A DNA stretch of 64,000 nt from contig NZ_JAIUKZ010000010.1 in assembly GCF_020165985.1 (NCBI RefSeq), positions 1 through 64,000 of the forward strand. The letters run 5' to 3'. The notes under the pieces are model-generated. The model had not been told where the DNA came from. It ran no database searches and saw nothing but the letters and a program-made list of their open reading frames with translations. Origin of the DNA: Bacillus sp. RAR_GA_16 (GTDB taxonomy: Bacteria > Bacillota > Bacilli > Bacillales > Guptibacillaceae). Position numbers and translations under genes: made by a program. Of the stretch, positions 8,675 to 16,610 are shown piece after piece. Every line of letters begins with the position of its first letter. Position 1 is the stretch's first letter.

Positions 8675-9751
8675 ATGAAAGTACTATTTGTTTTTTACTT
8701 ACCAAGCGGAGGAGTTGAAACCTTAAACCGGCAAAGATGCAAGGCATTAAGAGAAGCAGGGATTCATTGTGAACTTCTTTACATGCATTCTGGAACTGGA
8801 TATCACAATATAAAAGATATCCCCGTGTATGTCACAAATGATAATCAAGAAATTCAACAACTCTTAGAAAAACAGTCTTATTCTGCTGTAATGGTATGCT
8901 CGGATCATCTGTTTCTGAAACGAATTCGTGAATTAGGTTATACTGGTTCTCTGATCTATGAGTTACAGGGACTCGGAACAGAGCAGGAAGCAAAAAACTG
9001 GATCAGTCAGGCAAAATCATACGTACAAACCTATGCGAATGCTGTTTTTTACCCAAGAACTTCTCACCTCGAAAAACTATGCGAGACCTTCCTCCCTGAT
9101 GTCCGTTCGTTTTCCTTTCATAATTGCTTTGATACAGAAAGTTTCCAATATCTACCGTCGACCCATCAAGAAGAAAATCCTATTATTGGCTGGGTTGGGC
9201 GGTTAGAACCTAATAAAAATTGGCATGGCTTTCTCCAACTAATAAATGAAATGAGGCTGCATCGGGAAAATATTCGAGTATGGATGTTTCAAGACTCAAC
9301 TCTCGCTTCAGCAAATGAAAAAACAAAATTTCAACAGTTTGTTCAGCAACATAATTTAGAAAGTATCATAACTACTCACTCTAATATTCCTCACCAAAAC
9401 ATGGCGCTGTATTATTCTAAGATTGCTGACTCAGGCGGATTCCTTTGTTCAACATCAAAAGTTGAAGGATTTGGCTATGCGGTTGTGGAAGCGATGAGCT
9501 GCATGTGTCCTGTAGTAAGTACAGATTCTGATGGAATTCGAAGCTTTCTCATTCATAATGAAACTGGAAAAATGATAAACCTTAACAATCTAAAAACAGC
9601 ATCGACAGAATGTCTTGAGTTATTGACTGATCGGAATATGAGAAATCAACTCGTTAGGCAGGCAGAAACAAAAATAAAAATTACGCTTGATCCAAAGGTA
9701 TATAGCCAGAACTTTAGTCAAATGTTGAAACAACTCTCCCTATACTCCTGA
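8675..9751 (+). CDS. Glycosyltransferase family 4 protein
   Basis: A 358-aa GT-B retaining transferase. N-terminal GGVETLNRQ loop (about residues 12-20), a middle IIGWVGRLEPNKNW segment (about 170-183, the donor-domain entry) and a clear EX7E motif, EGFGYAVVEAMSC (about 264-276). The ATG at 8675 follows GAGAGGAGG with about 9 bases spacing. It is the only plus-strand gene between two minus-strand glycan genes and is closed by a strong terminator. Its 5' leader contains a terminator-like hairpin. The donor sugar cannot be told. Confidence 0.88.
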   Translation: MKVLFVFYLPSGGVETLNRQRCKALREAGIHCELLYMHSGTGYHNIKDIPVYVTNDNQEIQQLLEKQSYSAVMVCSDHLFLKRIRELGYTGSLIYELQGLGTEQEAKNWISQAKSYVQTYANAVFYPRTSHLEKLCETFLPDVRSFSFHNCFDTESFQYLPSTHQEENPIIGWVGRLEPNKNWHGFLQLINEMRLHRENIRVWMFQDSTLASANEKTKFQQFVQQHNLESIITTHSNIPHQNMALYYSKIADSGGFLCSTSKVEGFGYAVVEAMSCMCPVVSTDSDGIRSFLIHNETGKMINLNNLKTASTECLELLTDRNMRNQLVRQAETKIKITLDPKVYSQNFSQMLKQLSLYS

Positions 9752-9759
9752 AATACGAT

Positions 9760-9798
9760 GAAAACTTTCCAACAATGCTGGAAAGTTTTCTTAGTTTT
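9760..9798. terminator. Bidirectional intrinsic terminator
   Basis: GAAAACTTTCCA and TGGAAAGTTTTC form a perfect 12-bp stem around a 7-base loop, with T-rich sequence on the plus-strand side. It sits between the converging genes ending at 9751 and 9797 and overlaps the latter's stop region. Confidence 0.85.
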
Positions 9799-10738
9799 AA
9801 TTCCCCTGATTTATAAGAGACCTGATCTTTTGCACGAGTTGCTTTGCTCGTATTTCAGTTGAGTGCTTTTCTTCTATTAACTTTGCCCCATTCATCACAA
9901 TGTCTTTTGAAATACTTTCTTCCTTTAAGTAAAAGTTAGTCTTCTCCATAAAATTCTGTTCGTTAATCTCAATAAATGTTTTTCCATCGATAAAACCAAG
10001 ATCTCTTAGTTCCTGTGAACCTGATGCTAATAATAACGTTCGACAACCGAGCACTTCGAAATACTTCAAGACAGGATAATGGAAATTCGAATCACATGTA
10101 AAGAAGATGTGAGCGCGATTAATTTCCCTGGCATACTCATCCTCTACTTTATATCCAGCCTTCTTATGATTCATCCGCTCATAGCCAGGATGTGAATAAT
10201 GAGCAAAACCAGGATACCCTTTCAGCTGATGTGCTATGGCATGACGAAGCGGATAAAGTTCCCGCTCGGTACTCCCCATTAGAAGCATTTTCCGATCCTT
10301 TTCTAAGTGATAATCTTTATAGATTGTTGTTGGAACATGATGAGGAAGCCAGGTCATCATGTTTTTGTATTCAGGATACCAATGATTAAATTTATCTCTA
10401 TAGATTGAAAAGATATGGTCAATATTTTCTTTTTCGATGAATTTTTTTCGAGAAGAGCGTCTGTAGTGCAAATCATGCATGATGATCGCCTTTGGAATGT
10501 CACAATTCTTTAGCCCTTGAATCTGTGGAGAGTACTCTGCTTTGAAATCATTCAGCAAGATAACGTCCGGGGTAAACCTTATCGTATTTAAGATGGAATC
10601 AATATGCCCATCAGTTGACCATGTCACTAATTCAGTTAACTTCCTTAGTTCTTCTACTAAATAGATCGTGCTTTTTTCGATGTAATTAGTTAAGTCCTTT
10701 GTAATAAATAACAATTTTATTTCTTTGATTTCGATCAC
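9797..10738 (-). CDS. CgeB-like glycosyltransferase (spore maturation family)
   Basis: A 313-aa protein with a GT-B-like C terminus: HIFFTCDSNFHYPVLKYFEVLGCRTLLL (split here: HIFFTCDSN, about residues 211-219, then LKYFEVLGCRTLLL, about 224-237) and LGFIDGKTFIEI are characteristic of the CgeB-type glycosyltransferase-1 family, in which B. subtilis CgeB acts in spore outer-layer maturation. The N-terminal domain contains MHDLHYR and LPHHVP, also family-like. Start GTG at 10738 is weakly supported because the AAAGAG stretch abuts it; a start a few codons later is possible. Directly upstream in the same orientation lies a small CgeA-like gene, so this may be a cgeAB-type pair. The molecular substrate is unknown. 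Confidence 0.75.
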   Translation of the reverse strand: MIEIKEIKLLFITKDLTNYIEKSTIYLVEELRKLTELVTWSTDGHIDSILNTIRFTPDVILLNDFKAEYSPQIQGLKNCDIPKAIIMHDLHYRRSSRKKFIEKENIDHIFSIYRDKFNHWYPEYKNMMTWLPHHVPTTIYKDYHLEKDRKMLLMGSTERELYPLRHAIAHQLKGYPGFAHYSHPGYERMNHKKAGYKVEDEYAREINRAHIFFTCDSNFHYPVLKYFEVLGCRTLLLASGSQELRDLGFIDGKTFIEINEQNFMEKTNFYLKEESISKDIVMNGAKLIEEKHSTEIRAKQLVQKIRSLINQGN

Positions 10739-10754
10739 CTCTTTCTACCAATTA

Positions 10755-10776
10755 GAAAAAGCCCCTTAAAGGAGCT
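10755..10776 (-). terminator. Terminator after the small CgeA-like gene
   Basis: AGCCCCTT and AAGGAGCT pair with one wobble, with an A-run (T-run on the minus strand) on the low-coordinate side. It would end transcription of the 10783-10990 gene before the CgeB-like gene. Confidence 0.6.
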
Positions 10777-10782
10777 CTTTCT

Positions 10783-10990
10783 TTAAACGATAGCAACAAT
10801 TTTATCTAATGGGACAATAACTGTTCCTAAACCACCAGAATCCACCTTGATTTAGTACAGCGTAATCCCGTCCCACTTCCACGATGACGACGTTCATTAA
10901 AACTAAGTCCTCATCTGCACCGAGAACGATTACTTCTGTTAGCGGTACTCCTATTAACGTACGAAATTTTACAAGTGGTGAACTTGCCAT
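10783..10990 (-). pseudogene. Small CgeA/DUF2642-like spore surface protein, frameshifted near its end
   Basis: The uninterrupted frame runs 10802-10990 (62 aa, start MASSPLVKF, AAGGAGG upstream) and ends in an unusual WWFRNSYC tail. Reading one base over after NQGG gives SGGLGTVIVPLDKIVAIV and a stop at 10783, which restores the expected pattern of short beta-barrel spore proteins: LIG, VGRDYAVL, then V-hydrophobic-P-hydrophobic-D-K-I-V. Removing one T from the GGATTCTGG at about 10830-10840 joins the two frames into a 68-aa protein. So this is a recent one-base insertion or a sequencing error. Resemblance to the CgeA/DUF2642 (Sm-like) group is by pattern only; the adjacent CgeB-like gene supports it. 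An IS element sits about 110 bp upstream. Confidence 0.65.
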
Positions 10991-11099
10991 TATGGTTGCC
11001 TCCTTTTGAAATAAGTAAAAAGTCTACTCCCTCCATGTTTATGTAGATAACCAAATTCCGTATAGGACAATACCATCTAAAACAAAAAATATTTCAAAA

Positions 11100-11107
11100 A
11101 CCTGAAT
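11100..11107. repeat. Target-site duplication, left copy
   Basis: ACCTGAAT directly abuts the left end of the IS element and recurs at 12503-12510 directly after the right end, the 8-bp duplication typical of IS256-family insertion. Confidence 0.85.
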
Positions 11108-11136
11108 GATGACGTACGATAGTTTGTGTAAAACAT
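11108..11136 (+). repeat. Left terminal inverted repeat of the IS256 element
   Basis: Matches the complement of 12474-12502 at G1, T3, G7, T8, the run AGTTTGTGTAA (positions 14-24) and CAT (27-29). Confidence 0.85.
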
Positions 11137-11208
11137 TTGAGACATAAAAAGAGGTAGGGTATCCTCAAAGTCAACGACCAAATCAACTCGAGAGGAGATG
11201 CCCTACCT

Positions 11209-12387
11209 ATGTCTACTAGTATAGGACAGAATTCACTAGAAAATCAATTAGATTCCATGGTACGAGAATTTGTAAAAGAAAAATTGGAAACGATCATGAA
11301 AGAAGAAATGAATCGTTTCTTTGAAGACGAACATCCTGAATTGAAAAACTACAAAAATGGCACGTATGCCCGTCAGCTCGATACGAAATACGGCCGTTTA
11401 GATGACCTTCAGGTGCCACGCGATCGAGATAATGCCTTTCAAACAGAAGTCTTTTCCCCATACCAGCGTCGTGAACAATGGCTTGGTGAAACGATCATTA
11501 CGATGTATCAGAAAGGCATTAGTACACGAGAAATCGGCCATTTTCTTGAGCGCATCCTGGGCCATTCTTACTCGGCGTCTACCATTAGCCATATCACCGA
11601 TGTCGTGGCTGAAGATATTGAAACATGGCAGAGACGCTCTCTTCAAAAACGATACTCCGTCTTATATCTGGATGGCACCTATTTGAAGTTGCGTCGAGAG
11701 GATGTCGCCAATGAAGTCGTCTACCTTGTCGTTGGTGTGACGGAAGAGGGTCACAGAGAAATTCTGGGCTTCTATGTAGGCGGTCAAGAAAGTGCTTTAG
11801 GCTGGAAAGAAATTCTTTTAGACTTGTACGACCGAGGTGTTGAAGAAGTGCTTCTTGGTGTTTTCGACGGGCTTCCTGGTCTGGAAGAAGCCATGAAATC
11901 TGTCTATCCAAAAGCCGACGTGCAGCGCTGCGTTGTCCATAAAGTACGTAACGCTTTAAACGCTGTGCGAAAGAAAGATCAATCCTCTGTCGCAGAAGAT
12001 CTCAAACCTATCTATCAAGCCAGTACCCATGAAGAAGCCCGAGAAAGGTTTGAAGCATTCAAGGAAAACTGGAAGAAGAAATATCCGAAAGTCGTGAAAT
12101 CTTGGGAACAGGATTTGAGCGTTCTCTTAACCTTTCTGAGCTATCCTTCTTCGATTCGACCGATGATTTATACAACCAATATCATCGAACGAACAATTAA
12201 AGAGATCAAAAAGCGTACTAAAACGATGAATAGTCTTCCAGGTGAAAAGGCTGCCGAGAAAATCGTTTATCTCCAATCCAAGGACTACAATCAGCGCTGG
12301 AGCGAACGAAAGCTACGTGGTTTTAGCACGGCCTTTCCTACGTTACAAGCCATGTTTCTGGAACGTTATGGAGTCAAGAAGGAATAG
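11209..12387 (+). CDS. IS256 family transposase (mutator type, DDE)
   Basis: A full-length 392-aa transposase. The catalytic acidic residues fit LDGTYLKLR (first Asp, about residue 155), GVFDGLPGLEEA (second Asp, about 222) and NIIERTIKEIKKR (Glu, about 325); QRCVVHKVRN (C/HxxH-like mutator signature, about 240-249) lies between them. The N-terminal EKLETIMKEEMNRFFEDE and YKNGTYAR segments are typical of the family. ATG at 11209 is preceded by AGAGGAG with suitable spacing. No stop codons or frameshifts interrupt it, so the enzyme is probably active. Confidence 0.96.
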   Translation: MSTSIGQNSLENQLDSMVREFVKEKLETIMKEEMNRFFEDEHPELKNYKNGTYARQLDTKYGRLDDLQVPRDRDNAFQTEVFSPYQRREQWLGETIITMYQKGISTREIGHFLERILGHSYSASTISHITDVVAEDIETWQRRSLQKRYSVLYLDGTYLKLRREDVANEVVYLVVGVTEEGHREILGFYVGGQESALGWKEILLDLYDRGVEEVLLGVFDGLPGLEEAMKSVYPKADVQRCVVHKVRNALNAVRKKDQSSVAEDLKPIYQASTHEEARERFEAFKENWKKKYPKVVKSWEQDLSVLLTFLSYPSSIRPMIYTTNIIERTIKEIKKRTKTMNSLPGEKAAEKIVYLQSKDYNQRWSERKLRGFSTAFPTLQAMFLERYGVKKE

Positions 12388-12402
12388 GGGCAAATACGAT
12401 TT

Positions 12403-12434
12403 TTCTGGCAGGGCCCCGAGGGGCCCTGCCAGAA
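12403..12434. terminator. Strong GC-rich hairpin after the transposase
   Basis: TTCTGGCAGGGCCC pairs perfectly with GGGCCCTGCCAGAA around a short CGAG loop. There is no T-run, so it may block read-through or protect the mRNA end; it is inside the IS. Confidence 0.6.
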
Positions 12435-12473
12435 CTCCCCACCTCAATGAAGGCTAGAGAATATCCCTACCTT

Positions 12474-12502
12474 ATGAATTACACAAACTTATTGACACTA
12501 CC
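12474..12502 (-). repeat. Right terminal inverted repeat of the IS256 element
   Basis: Complement begins GGTAGTGTCAATAAGTTTG and aligns base-for-base in register with the left repeat. Confidence 0.85.
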
Positions 12503-12510
12503 ACCTGAAT
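12503..12510. repeat. Target-site duplication, right copy
   Basis: ACCTGAAT, identical to 11100-11107. Confidence 0.85.
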
Positions 12511-12624
12511 ATAACTAACTCCAAACAATTTTTAATCAATAGGCTTATAAACAAGCAATTCTCTAATCTTTAAATAAAGTATAGTATCTCTAACAATTAT
12601 GAGTTTCAAGAAGGGGGATTAGAA

Positions 12625-12879
12625 GTGAGCTTATTTGATGAGTGTGGGGGAAAAACCCCAAAACATACAGAAGATCATTGCAATAGTTGTATTTGTAACC
12701 AGTTTAGAAGACTAACCGCTGGAAGAATAGTGGATATTATTTTTTCAGGTGTAGAATATGGTAATCTTGTTTTTATGTGCTTTGATTCAAAAACGTGCTG
12801 TGCAACTTTTGGAGATGAAACGGGTACATTTATTGCAGACTGCAATAAAGTTGAAGCCATTCGCTTAGTTAATGGATAA
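12625..12879 (+). CDS. Small Cys-rich protein, possible spore coat/crust component
   Basis: An 84-aa protein starting at GTG 12625 behind AAGGGGG (7-base spacing). Seven cysteines are arranged as C-x(10)-C-x2-C-x-C in the first third, then FDSKTCCATFGD (about residues 55-66) and ADCNKVEAIRL at the end. The CC pair after a hydrophobic FD motif and the terminal DC-x-KV-x-AI pattern resemble small Cys-rich spore surface proteins of the CotY/CotZ kind, but I do not claim true homology. It lies in a cluster of spore-surface genes and is closed by its own terminator, so it is probably monocistronic. The IS256 insertion ends about 115 bp upstream. Confidence 0.75.
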   Translation: MSLFDECGGKTPKHTEDHCNSCICNQFRRLTAGRIVDIIFSGVEYGNLVFMCFDSKTCCATFGDETGTFIADCNKVEAIRLVNG

Positions 12880-12893
12880 TCGATAATATACTC

Positions 12894-12926
12894 AAACCTG
12901 GAGCGATTAACCAGGTTTGTTTTCTT
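12894..12926 (+). terminator. Intrinsic terminator of the Cys-rich gene
   Basis: AAACCTGG and CCAGGTTT pair across a 9-base loop followed by GTTTTCTTT. Confidence 0.85.
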
Positions 12927-13021
12927 TCTGTTCATTTTTTTACATAAACTCCTACCTCTTTAGACAATCGCCTAAATATCTCCGAAAACAGCTATTTGAA
13001 CACACCTTCCCTATAAGGCCT

Positions 13022-13030
13022 AATACGATA
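13022..13030 (+). promoter_or_regulatory. Candidate sigma-K-type -10 element for the ytcABC-like operon
   Basis: AATACGATA matches the late-sporulation consensus CATAnnnTA except for the first base; ACA lies 17 bases upstream as a possible minimal -35. It is about 45 bp before the start of the UDP-glucose dehydrogenase. Tentative. Confidence 0.35.
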
Positions 13031-13074
13031 TAAGATGATGCTGTATAGAGAGCTGCTACTGGAGGGAATTCTAG

Positions 13075-14355
13075 ATGGAAATTTGTATTGTTGGGGCAGG
13101 CTATGTTGGATTAACAACTTCTGCCCTACTTTCCGATCTTGGTCATAATGTCCATGTGATTGATAAAGATATCTCAAAAATTGAGATCTTAAATAAAGGA
13201 AAATCACCAATCCACGAACCAGGCTTAGAAGAATTACTAGTCAAGAACCAGCAGCAAGGTCGGTTAGTTTTTTCTGATGACCGAGAAGCTTGCATTCTTA
13301 ACTCACCGATTCTTTTGATTGCTGTCGGAACACCTTCTAAACCGAACGGAGATAGTGATTTAACCGCTATTAAAAAAGTGTTTGAACATATTGCCATGAA
13401 CATTACTTCTTATAAATTGATTGTTGTCAAAAGCACAGTGCCACCAGGAAGTAATGAATGGTTTCATCAGTACCTACTCAATCAAGGAGTAGATGAAAAA
13501 ATGTTCGATATTGTATCGAACCCTGAATTTCTGAGAGAAGGTACCGCTGTCTATGACTCTTTTCATCCTGATAAAGTTGTGGTCGGATCAAAGTCGAAAC
13601 AAGCGATAAACAAGGTAAAGCAACTTTATGAGAATTTACAAGCGCCATGTATTGAAACGAGTTTAACAGGAGCTGAATTGGTCAAATATGCGTCAAACGC
13701 TTTTCTTGCAACAAAAATTTCATTCATTAATGAATTTGCGCGAATTTGTGATGGATACAATGTAAACATTCTTGATGTGACGAAGGCAATTGGACTCGAT
13801 CCTAGAATTGGCCCCCATTTTCTTCAATCAGGATTAGGGTATGGCGGATCTTGTTTTCCGAAAGATTTGGATGCCATCAGTTTTGCTGCTCGTAAGAAAA
13901 AGATCAAAACGAGTTTGCTCGATGCTGTTAGGAAAGTCAATCACCAACAAGTGGACATCTACGTAAATAAACTAGCTGAATCATTAAAAGACTTTAAAGG
14001 GAAACAAATTACCGTCTGGGGGCTTTCCTTTAAACCGAATACGGATGACATACGAGACTCAAGAGCGATTACGCTCTGTGAACGTCTTATTGAAAAAGGT
14101 TGTACGATTGTCGCGTATGATCCTAAAGCCACATCCTATAACCATCACATTAAAGAAGAAAATGATCTTTACAATGCCGTGCATCAATCCGATGCGTTAA
14201 TAGTTGCTACTGAGTGGGATGAATTTAACCAGGCTGATTGGTATAAAGTAAATCGCTTAATGAGAGGAAACATCATACTAGATGGCAGAAATACGCTCGA
14301 CCAAGAAGCCATTCGTGCAGCAGGATTACGCTATCTGGGGGTGGCCCGTCCATGA
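13075..14355 (+). CDS. ytcA: UDP-glucose 6-dehydrogenase
   Basis: Oxidises UDP-glucose to UDP-glucuronate with two NAD. The 426-aa protein has the N-terminal NAD motif IVGAGYVGL, the catalytic Cys260 in GYGGSCFPKD, KYASNAFLATKISFINE (about residues 203-219), and a C-terminal GLSFKPNTDDIRDS (about 322-335) of the UDP-binding domain. ATG at 13075 follows ACTGGAGGGAATTCTAG. It begins a three-gene operon with ATGA and GTGA overlaps to the next genes, the same arrangement as B. subtilis ytcA-ytcB-ytcC, a spore-coat-associated operon. TuaD would be the teichuronic-acid alternative; the neighbouring cot-type genes favour the spore role. Confidence 0.93.
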   Translation: MEICIVGAGYVGLTTSALLSDLGHNVHVIDKDISKIEILNKGKSPIHEPGLEELLVKNQQQGRLVFSDDREACILNSPILLIAVGTPSKPNGDSDLTAIKKVFEHIAMNITSYKLIVVKSTVPPGSNEWFHQYLLNQGVDEKMFDIVSNPEFLREGTAVYDSFHPDKVVVGSKSKQAINKVKQLYENLQAPCIETSLTGAELVKYASNAFLATKISFINEFARICDGYNVNILDVTKAIGLDPRIGPHFLQSGLGYGGSCFPKDLDAISFAARKKKIKTSLLDAVRKVNHQQVDIYVNKLAESLKDFKGKQITVWGLSFKPNTDDIRDSRAITLCERLIEKGCTIVAYDPKATSYNHHIKEENDLYNAVHQSDALIVATEWDEFNQADWYKVNRLMRGNIILDGRNTLDQEAIRAAGLRYLGVARP

Positions 14356-15293
14356 ACATTTTAGTCACAGGAGCAGGAGGCTTTATAGGCTCACATTTAT
14401 GTATGGAATTACTGCAACAACATCCTCATGACACTGTGCTCGGTGTTGATCGAAACATGAAAACGAGAAATACAACACTTTTAAAAAACGACCGCTTTAC
14501 CTCAATCGAACTTGATCTGTTGACATGCGACCTTTCAGACCTTATACACAACGTAGATGTCATCTATCATCTTGCGGGTATTCCTGGTGTCCGCTCAAGC
14601 TGGGGAAAGGATTTTGAAACCTACCTTCTCCATAATGCATTATTGACCCAGAACCTATTAGATGCCTGCAAAAGTCAATCCATCAAGAAATTCATCTATA
14701 TCTCCACGTCCTCCGTCTATGGTGAGAAAAGCGGCAGCGTCTCTGAACAGTTGAGACCAATTCCTCTATCTCCCTACGGCATTACCAAACTAACAGGTGA
14801 ACATCTTTGTAGGGTTTATCATCAATATTATGGGATACCCGTTGTGATCCTTCGTTATTTCACCGTATACGGGCCACGTCAACGCACGGATATGGCTTTT
14901 CATCGGTTTATTAAACAACTGCTTCTCGATCAGCCTCTAACGGTTTACGGAGATGGTCATCAAACGAGAGATTTCACTTATGTCAAAGACTGTGTGAAGG
15001 CGACAGCTGCTGTTTGTCGAGCTCAAGATGTGATAGGTGAAACGATTAACATAGGAGGAAAAGAACGCGCATCCGTGCTTGAAATTATTCAACTTCTCGA
15101 GCAATTAATGAATAAAAAAGCACAAGTGACGTTTACAAAGAAAGCAAAAGGTGAACCGCTCCAAACCTGGGCTGATATTACAAAAGCACAAACATTGTTA
15201 AACTATCAACCTCAGATCTCTTTAAAAGAAGGGTTGCGTTACGAAATTGAAGATTTAAAGGAACTGTACCTTTCCGGGAGGGATTCTTTGTGA
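14352..15293 (+). CDS. ytcB: NAD-dependent nucleotide-sugar epimerase (UDP-glucuronate 4-epimerase-like)
   Basis: A 313-aa extended SDR with VTGAGGFIGSHL (residues 5-16), HLAGIPGVRSSW (about 72-83; the GVR element is common in UDP-GlcA/UDP-Gal epimerases), STSSVYGEKSG, catalytic YGITK (about 143-147) and RYFTVYGPRQR (about 169-179). Placed immediately after UDP-glucose dehydrogenase with a 4-bp ATGA overlap, it most likely inverts C4 of UDP-glucuronate to give UDP-galacturonate, but UDP-glucose or a deoxysugar remains possible. GGGGGTGG ahead of the ATG serves as the ribosome site. Confidence 0.85.
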   Translation: MNILVTGAGGFIGSHLCMELLQQHPHDTVLGVDRNMKTRNTTLLKNDRFTSIELDLLTCDLSDLIHNVDVIYHLAGIPGVRSSWGKDFETYLLHNALLTQNLLDACKSQSIKKFIYISTSSVYGEKSGSVSEQLRPIPLSPYGITKLTGEHLCRVYHQYYGIPVVILRYFTVYGPRQRTDMAFHRFIKQLLLDQPLTVYGDGHQTRDFTYVKDCVKATAAVCRAQDVIGETINIGGKERASVLEIIQLLEQLMNKKAQVTFTKKAKGEPLQTWADITKAQTLLNYQPQISLKEGLRYEIEDLKELYLSGRDSL

Positions 15294-16582
15294 ATTTAGC
15301 ATTCGTGTGTACTGAGAAACTTCCTTCTCCAGCCATTAAAGGCGGTGCTATTCAAATGATGATTGATGGCGTCAGTCCTTTTTTGTCCGAAAAATATAAC
15401 CTAACCATCTTCTCCGTTAGTGATCCTTCCCTCCCTACAACTGAGGAGATTGATCAGATTAAGTATATTCGCGTTCCGAGAGCGAACTATTTTTACCATG
15501 TTGCCTCACATCTATCTAAGGAGGAAGCTTTTGACGTTATTCATGTCTTCAATCGTCCAAAAGCCATTCCGATCTACAAGGCTGCCAGTCCAGAAAGTCA
15601 GTTTGTGTTAAGTCTTCATAATGAAATGTTTGCGGAACATAAGCTTTCAGATGAAGAAGGGAAGCAGGTTGTCGAAGCGGTTAGCTCAATCATGACGGTG
15701 AGTGAATATATACGAAGGACAGTGATCTTACGATTTCCCGAGGCAACTGAAAAAACGCACGTAGTTTATTCAGGGGTAGACTTAAAACAATTTGAACCAA
15801 AGTGGACAAAACGAGGCCAGGAAATAAGCTCGTATCTTAAACAAAAAAACAATTTATCAGGAAAAAAAGTCATTTTATTTATAGGAAGATTAAGTAAAAC
15901 AAAAGGACCTCACCTTCTCATTCAAGCCATGCCACACGTACTTGAGAAGTATCCTGATGCGGTGCTCGTCATTTGTGGTGGTAAATGGTTTAGTGATAAT
16001 CGTCCCAATAAGTATGTTAGGATGTTACACCAAATGGCTGAGCCATTTGGTGAACACGTTCGCTTTACACAGTACGTCCCGCATGATCAAATTCCATACT
16101 CCTTTTTACTTGGTGATGTTTTTGTATGTAGCTCACAATGGCAAGAACCACTCGCTAGAGTTCATTATGAAGCCATGGCAGCAGGCGTCCCTCTCATTAC
16201 CACAAAACGTGGTGGCAATGCGGAGGTGATCACGCATATGTACAATGGTCTTGTATTGAAAAATTATTCAAACCCAGCTAACTTTGCGGCTGCGATCTGT
16301 GACCTGTTTAGTCATCCTAACCAAGCATATGAATTTAGCTTAAATGGAAGAAAGGTCGTTGAAGCGAATCACCAATATTTTCATGTTGCCGAACGATTAG
16401 AGATGATTTATTTAAAAGCATATGCCAGTCATCTTTCCAAGCAAACAAACGATCCTCCCACCGAAGAAGCGGAAGATAAGTCCGCTCCACAGCCTGAAGT
16501 TGAAATAAAAAATAAGGTTCCTCCTAAAATGACTCATAAAGAATGGATTGTTGATCGATCCTATAGAAAACGAAAGAGATAG
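15290..16582 (+). CDS. ytcC: Glycosyltransferase family 4, YtcC/CotSA type
   Basis: A 430-aa GT-B transferase beginning at GTG 15290 (overlap GTGA with the preceding stop; GGGAGGG upstream). N-terminal TEKLPSPAIKGGAIQ (about residues 8-22), SLHNEMFAEHKLSDEEGK, VVYSGVDL, FIGRLSKTKGPH and the donor-site QEPLARVHYEAMAAG (about 284-298). It shares most of these blocks with the minus-strand gene at 18805, so the two are paralogues. A roughly 45-residue hydrophilic, Pro/Glu/Lys-rich tail (from about residue 385, ending RSYRKRKR) is extra compared with that paralogue. It probably glycosylates a coat component in the mother cell; acceptor unknown. Confidence 0.88.
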   Translation: MNLAFVCTEKLPSPAIKGGAIQMMIDGVSPFLSEKYNLTIFSVSDPSLPTTEEIDQIKYIRVPRANYFYHVASHLSKEEAFDVIHVFNRPKAIPIYKAASPESQFVLSLHNEMFAEHKLSDEEGKQVVEAVSSIMTVSEYIRRTVILRFPEATEKTHVVYSGVDLKQFEPKWTKRGQEISSYLKQKNNLSGKKVILFIGRLSKTKGPHLLIQAMPHVLEKYPDAVLVICGGKWFSDNRPNKYVRMLHQMAEPFGEHVRFTQYVPHDQIPYSFLLGDVFVCSSQWQEPLARVHYEAMAAGVPLITTKRGGNAEVITHMYNGLVLKNYSNPANFAAAICDLFSHPNQAYEFSLNGRKVVEANHQYFHVAERLEMIYLKAYASHLSKQTNDPPTEEAEDKSAPQPEVEIKNKVPPKMTHKEWIVDRSYRKRKR

Positions 16583-16606
16583 AACCGTTGAGTTCTATCT
16601 CTTCTT
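16577..16606. terminator. Intrinsic terminator between converging genes
   Basis: AGATAGAAC and GTTCTATCT form a perfect 9-bp stem around CGTTGA, overlapping the stop of the glycosyltransferase gene; a T/C-rich run follows on the plus strand. Confidence 0.75.
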
Positions 16607-16610
16607 CTGT

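Larger units (their letters stand above)
11108..12502 (+). mobile_element. Complete IS256-family insertion sequence (1,395 bp)
   Basis: Bounded by 29-bp imperfect inverted repeats that align in perfect register from the flanking 8-bp direct repeats; the best-conserved block is AGTTTGTGTAA (positions 14-24 of each end). It holds one intact transposase gene and a strong hairpin after it. The intact repeats, gene and target duplication suggest a recent and possibly still mobile insertion. It lies between two divergent small spore-type genes, about 110 bp from each start, so it may have displaced promoter or operator sequence. Confidence 0.92.

Noticed and set aside
11398-11911. Antisense reading frames inside the transposase gene
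   Set aside because: Shadows of the strongly coding plus frame.
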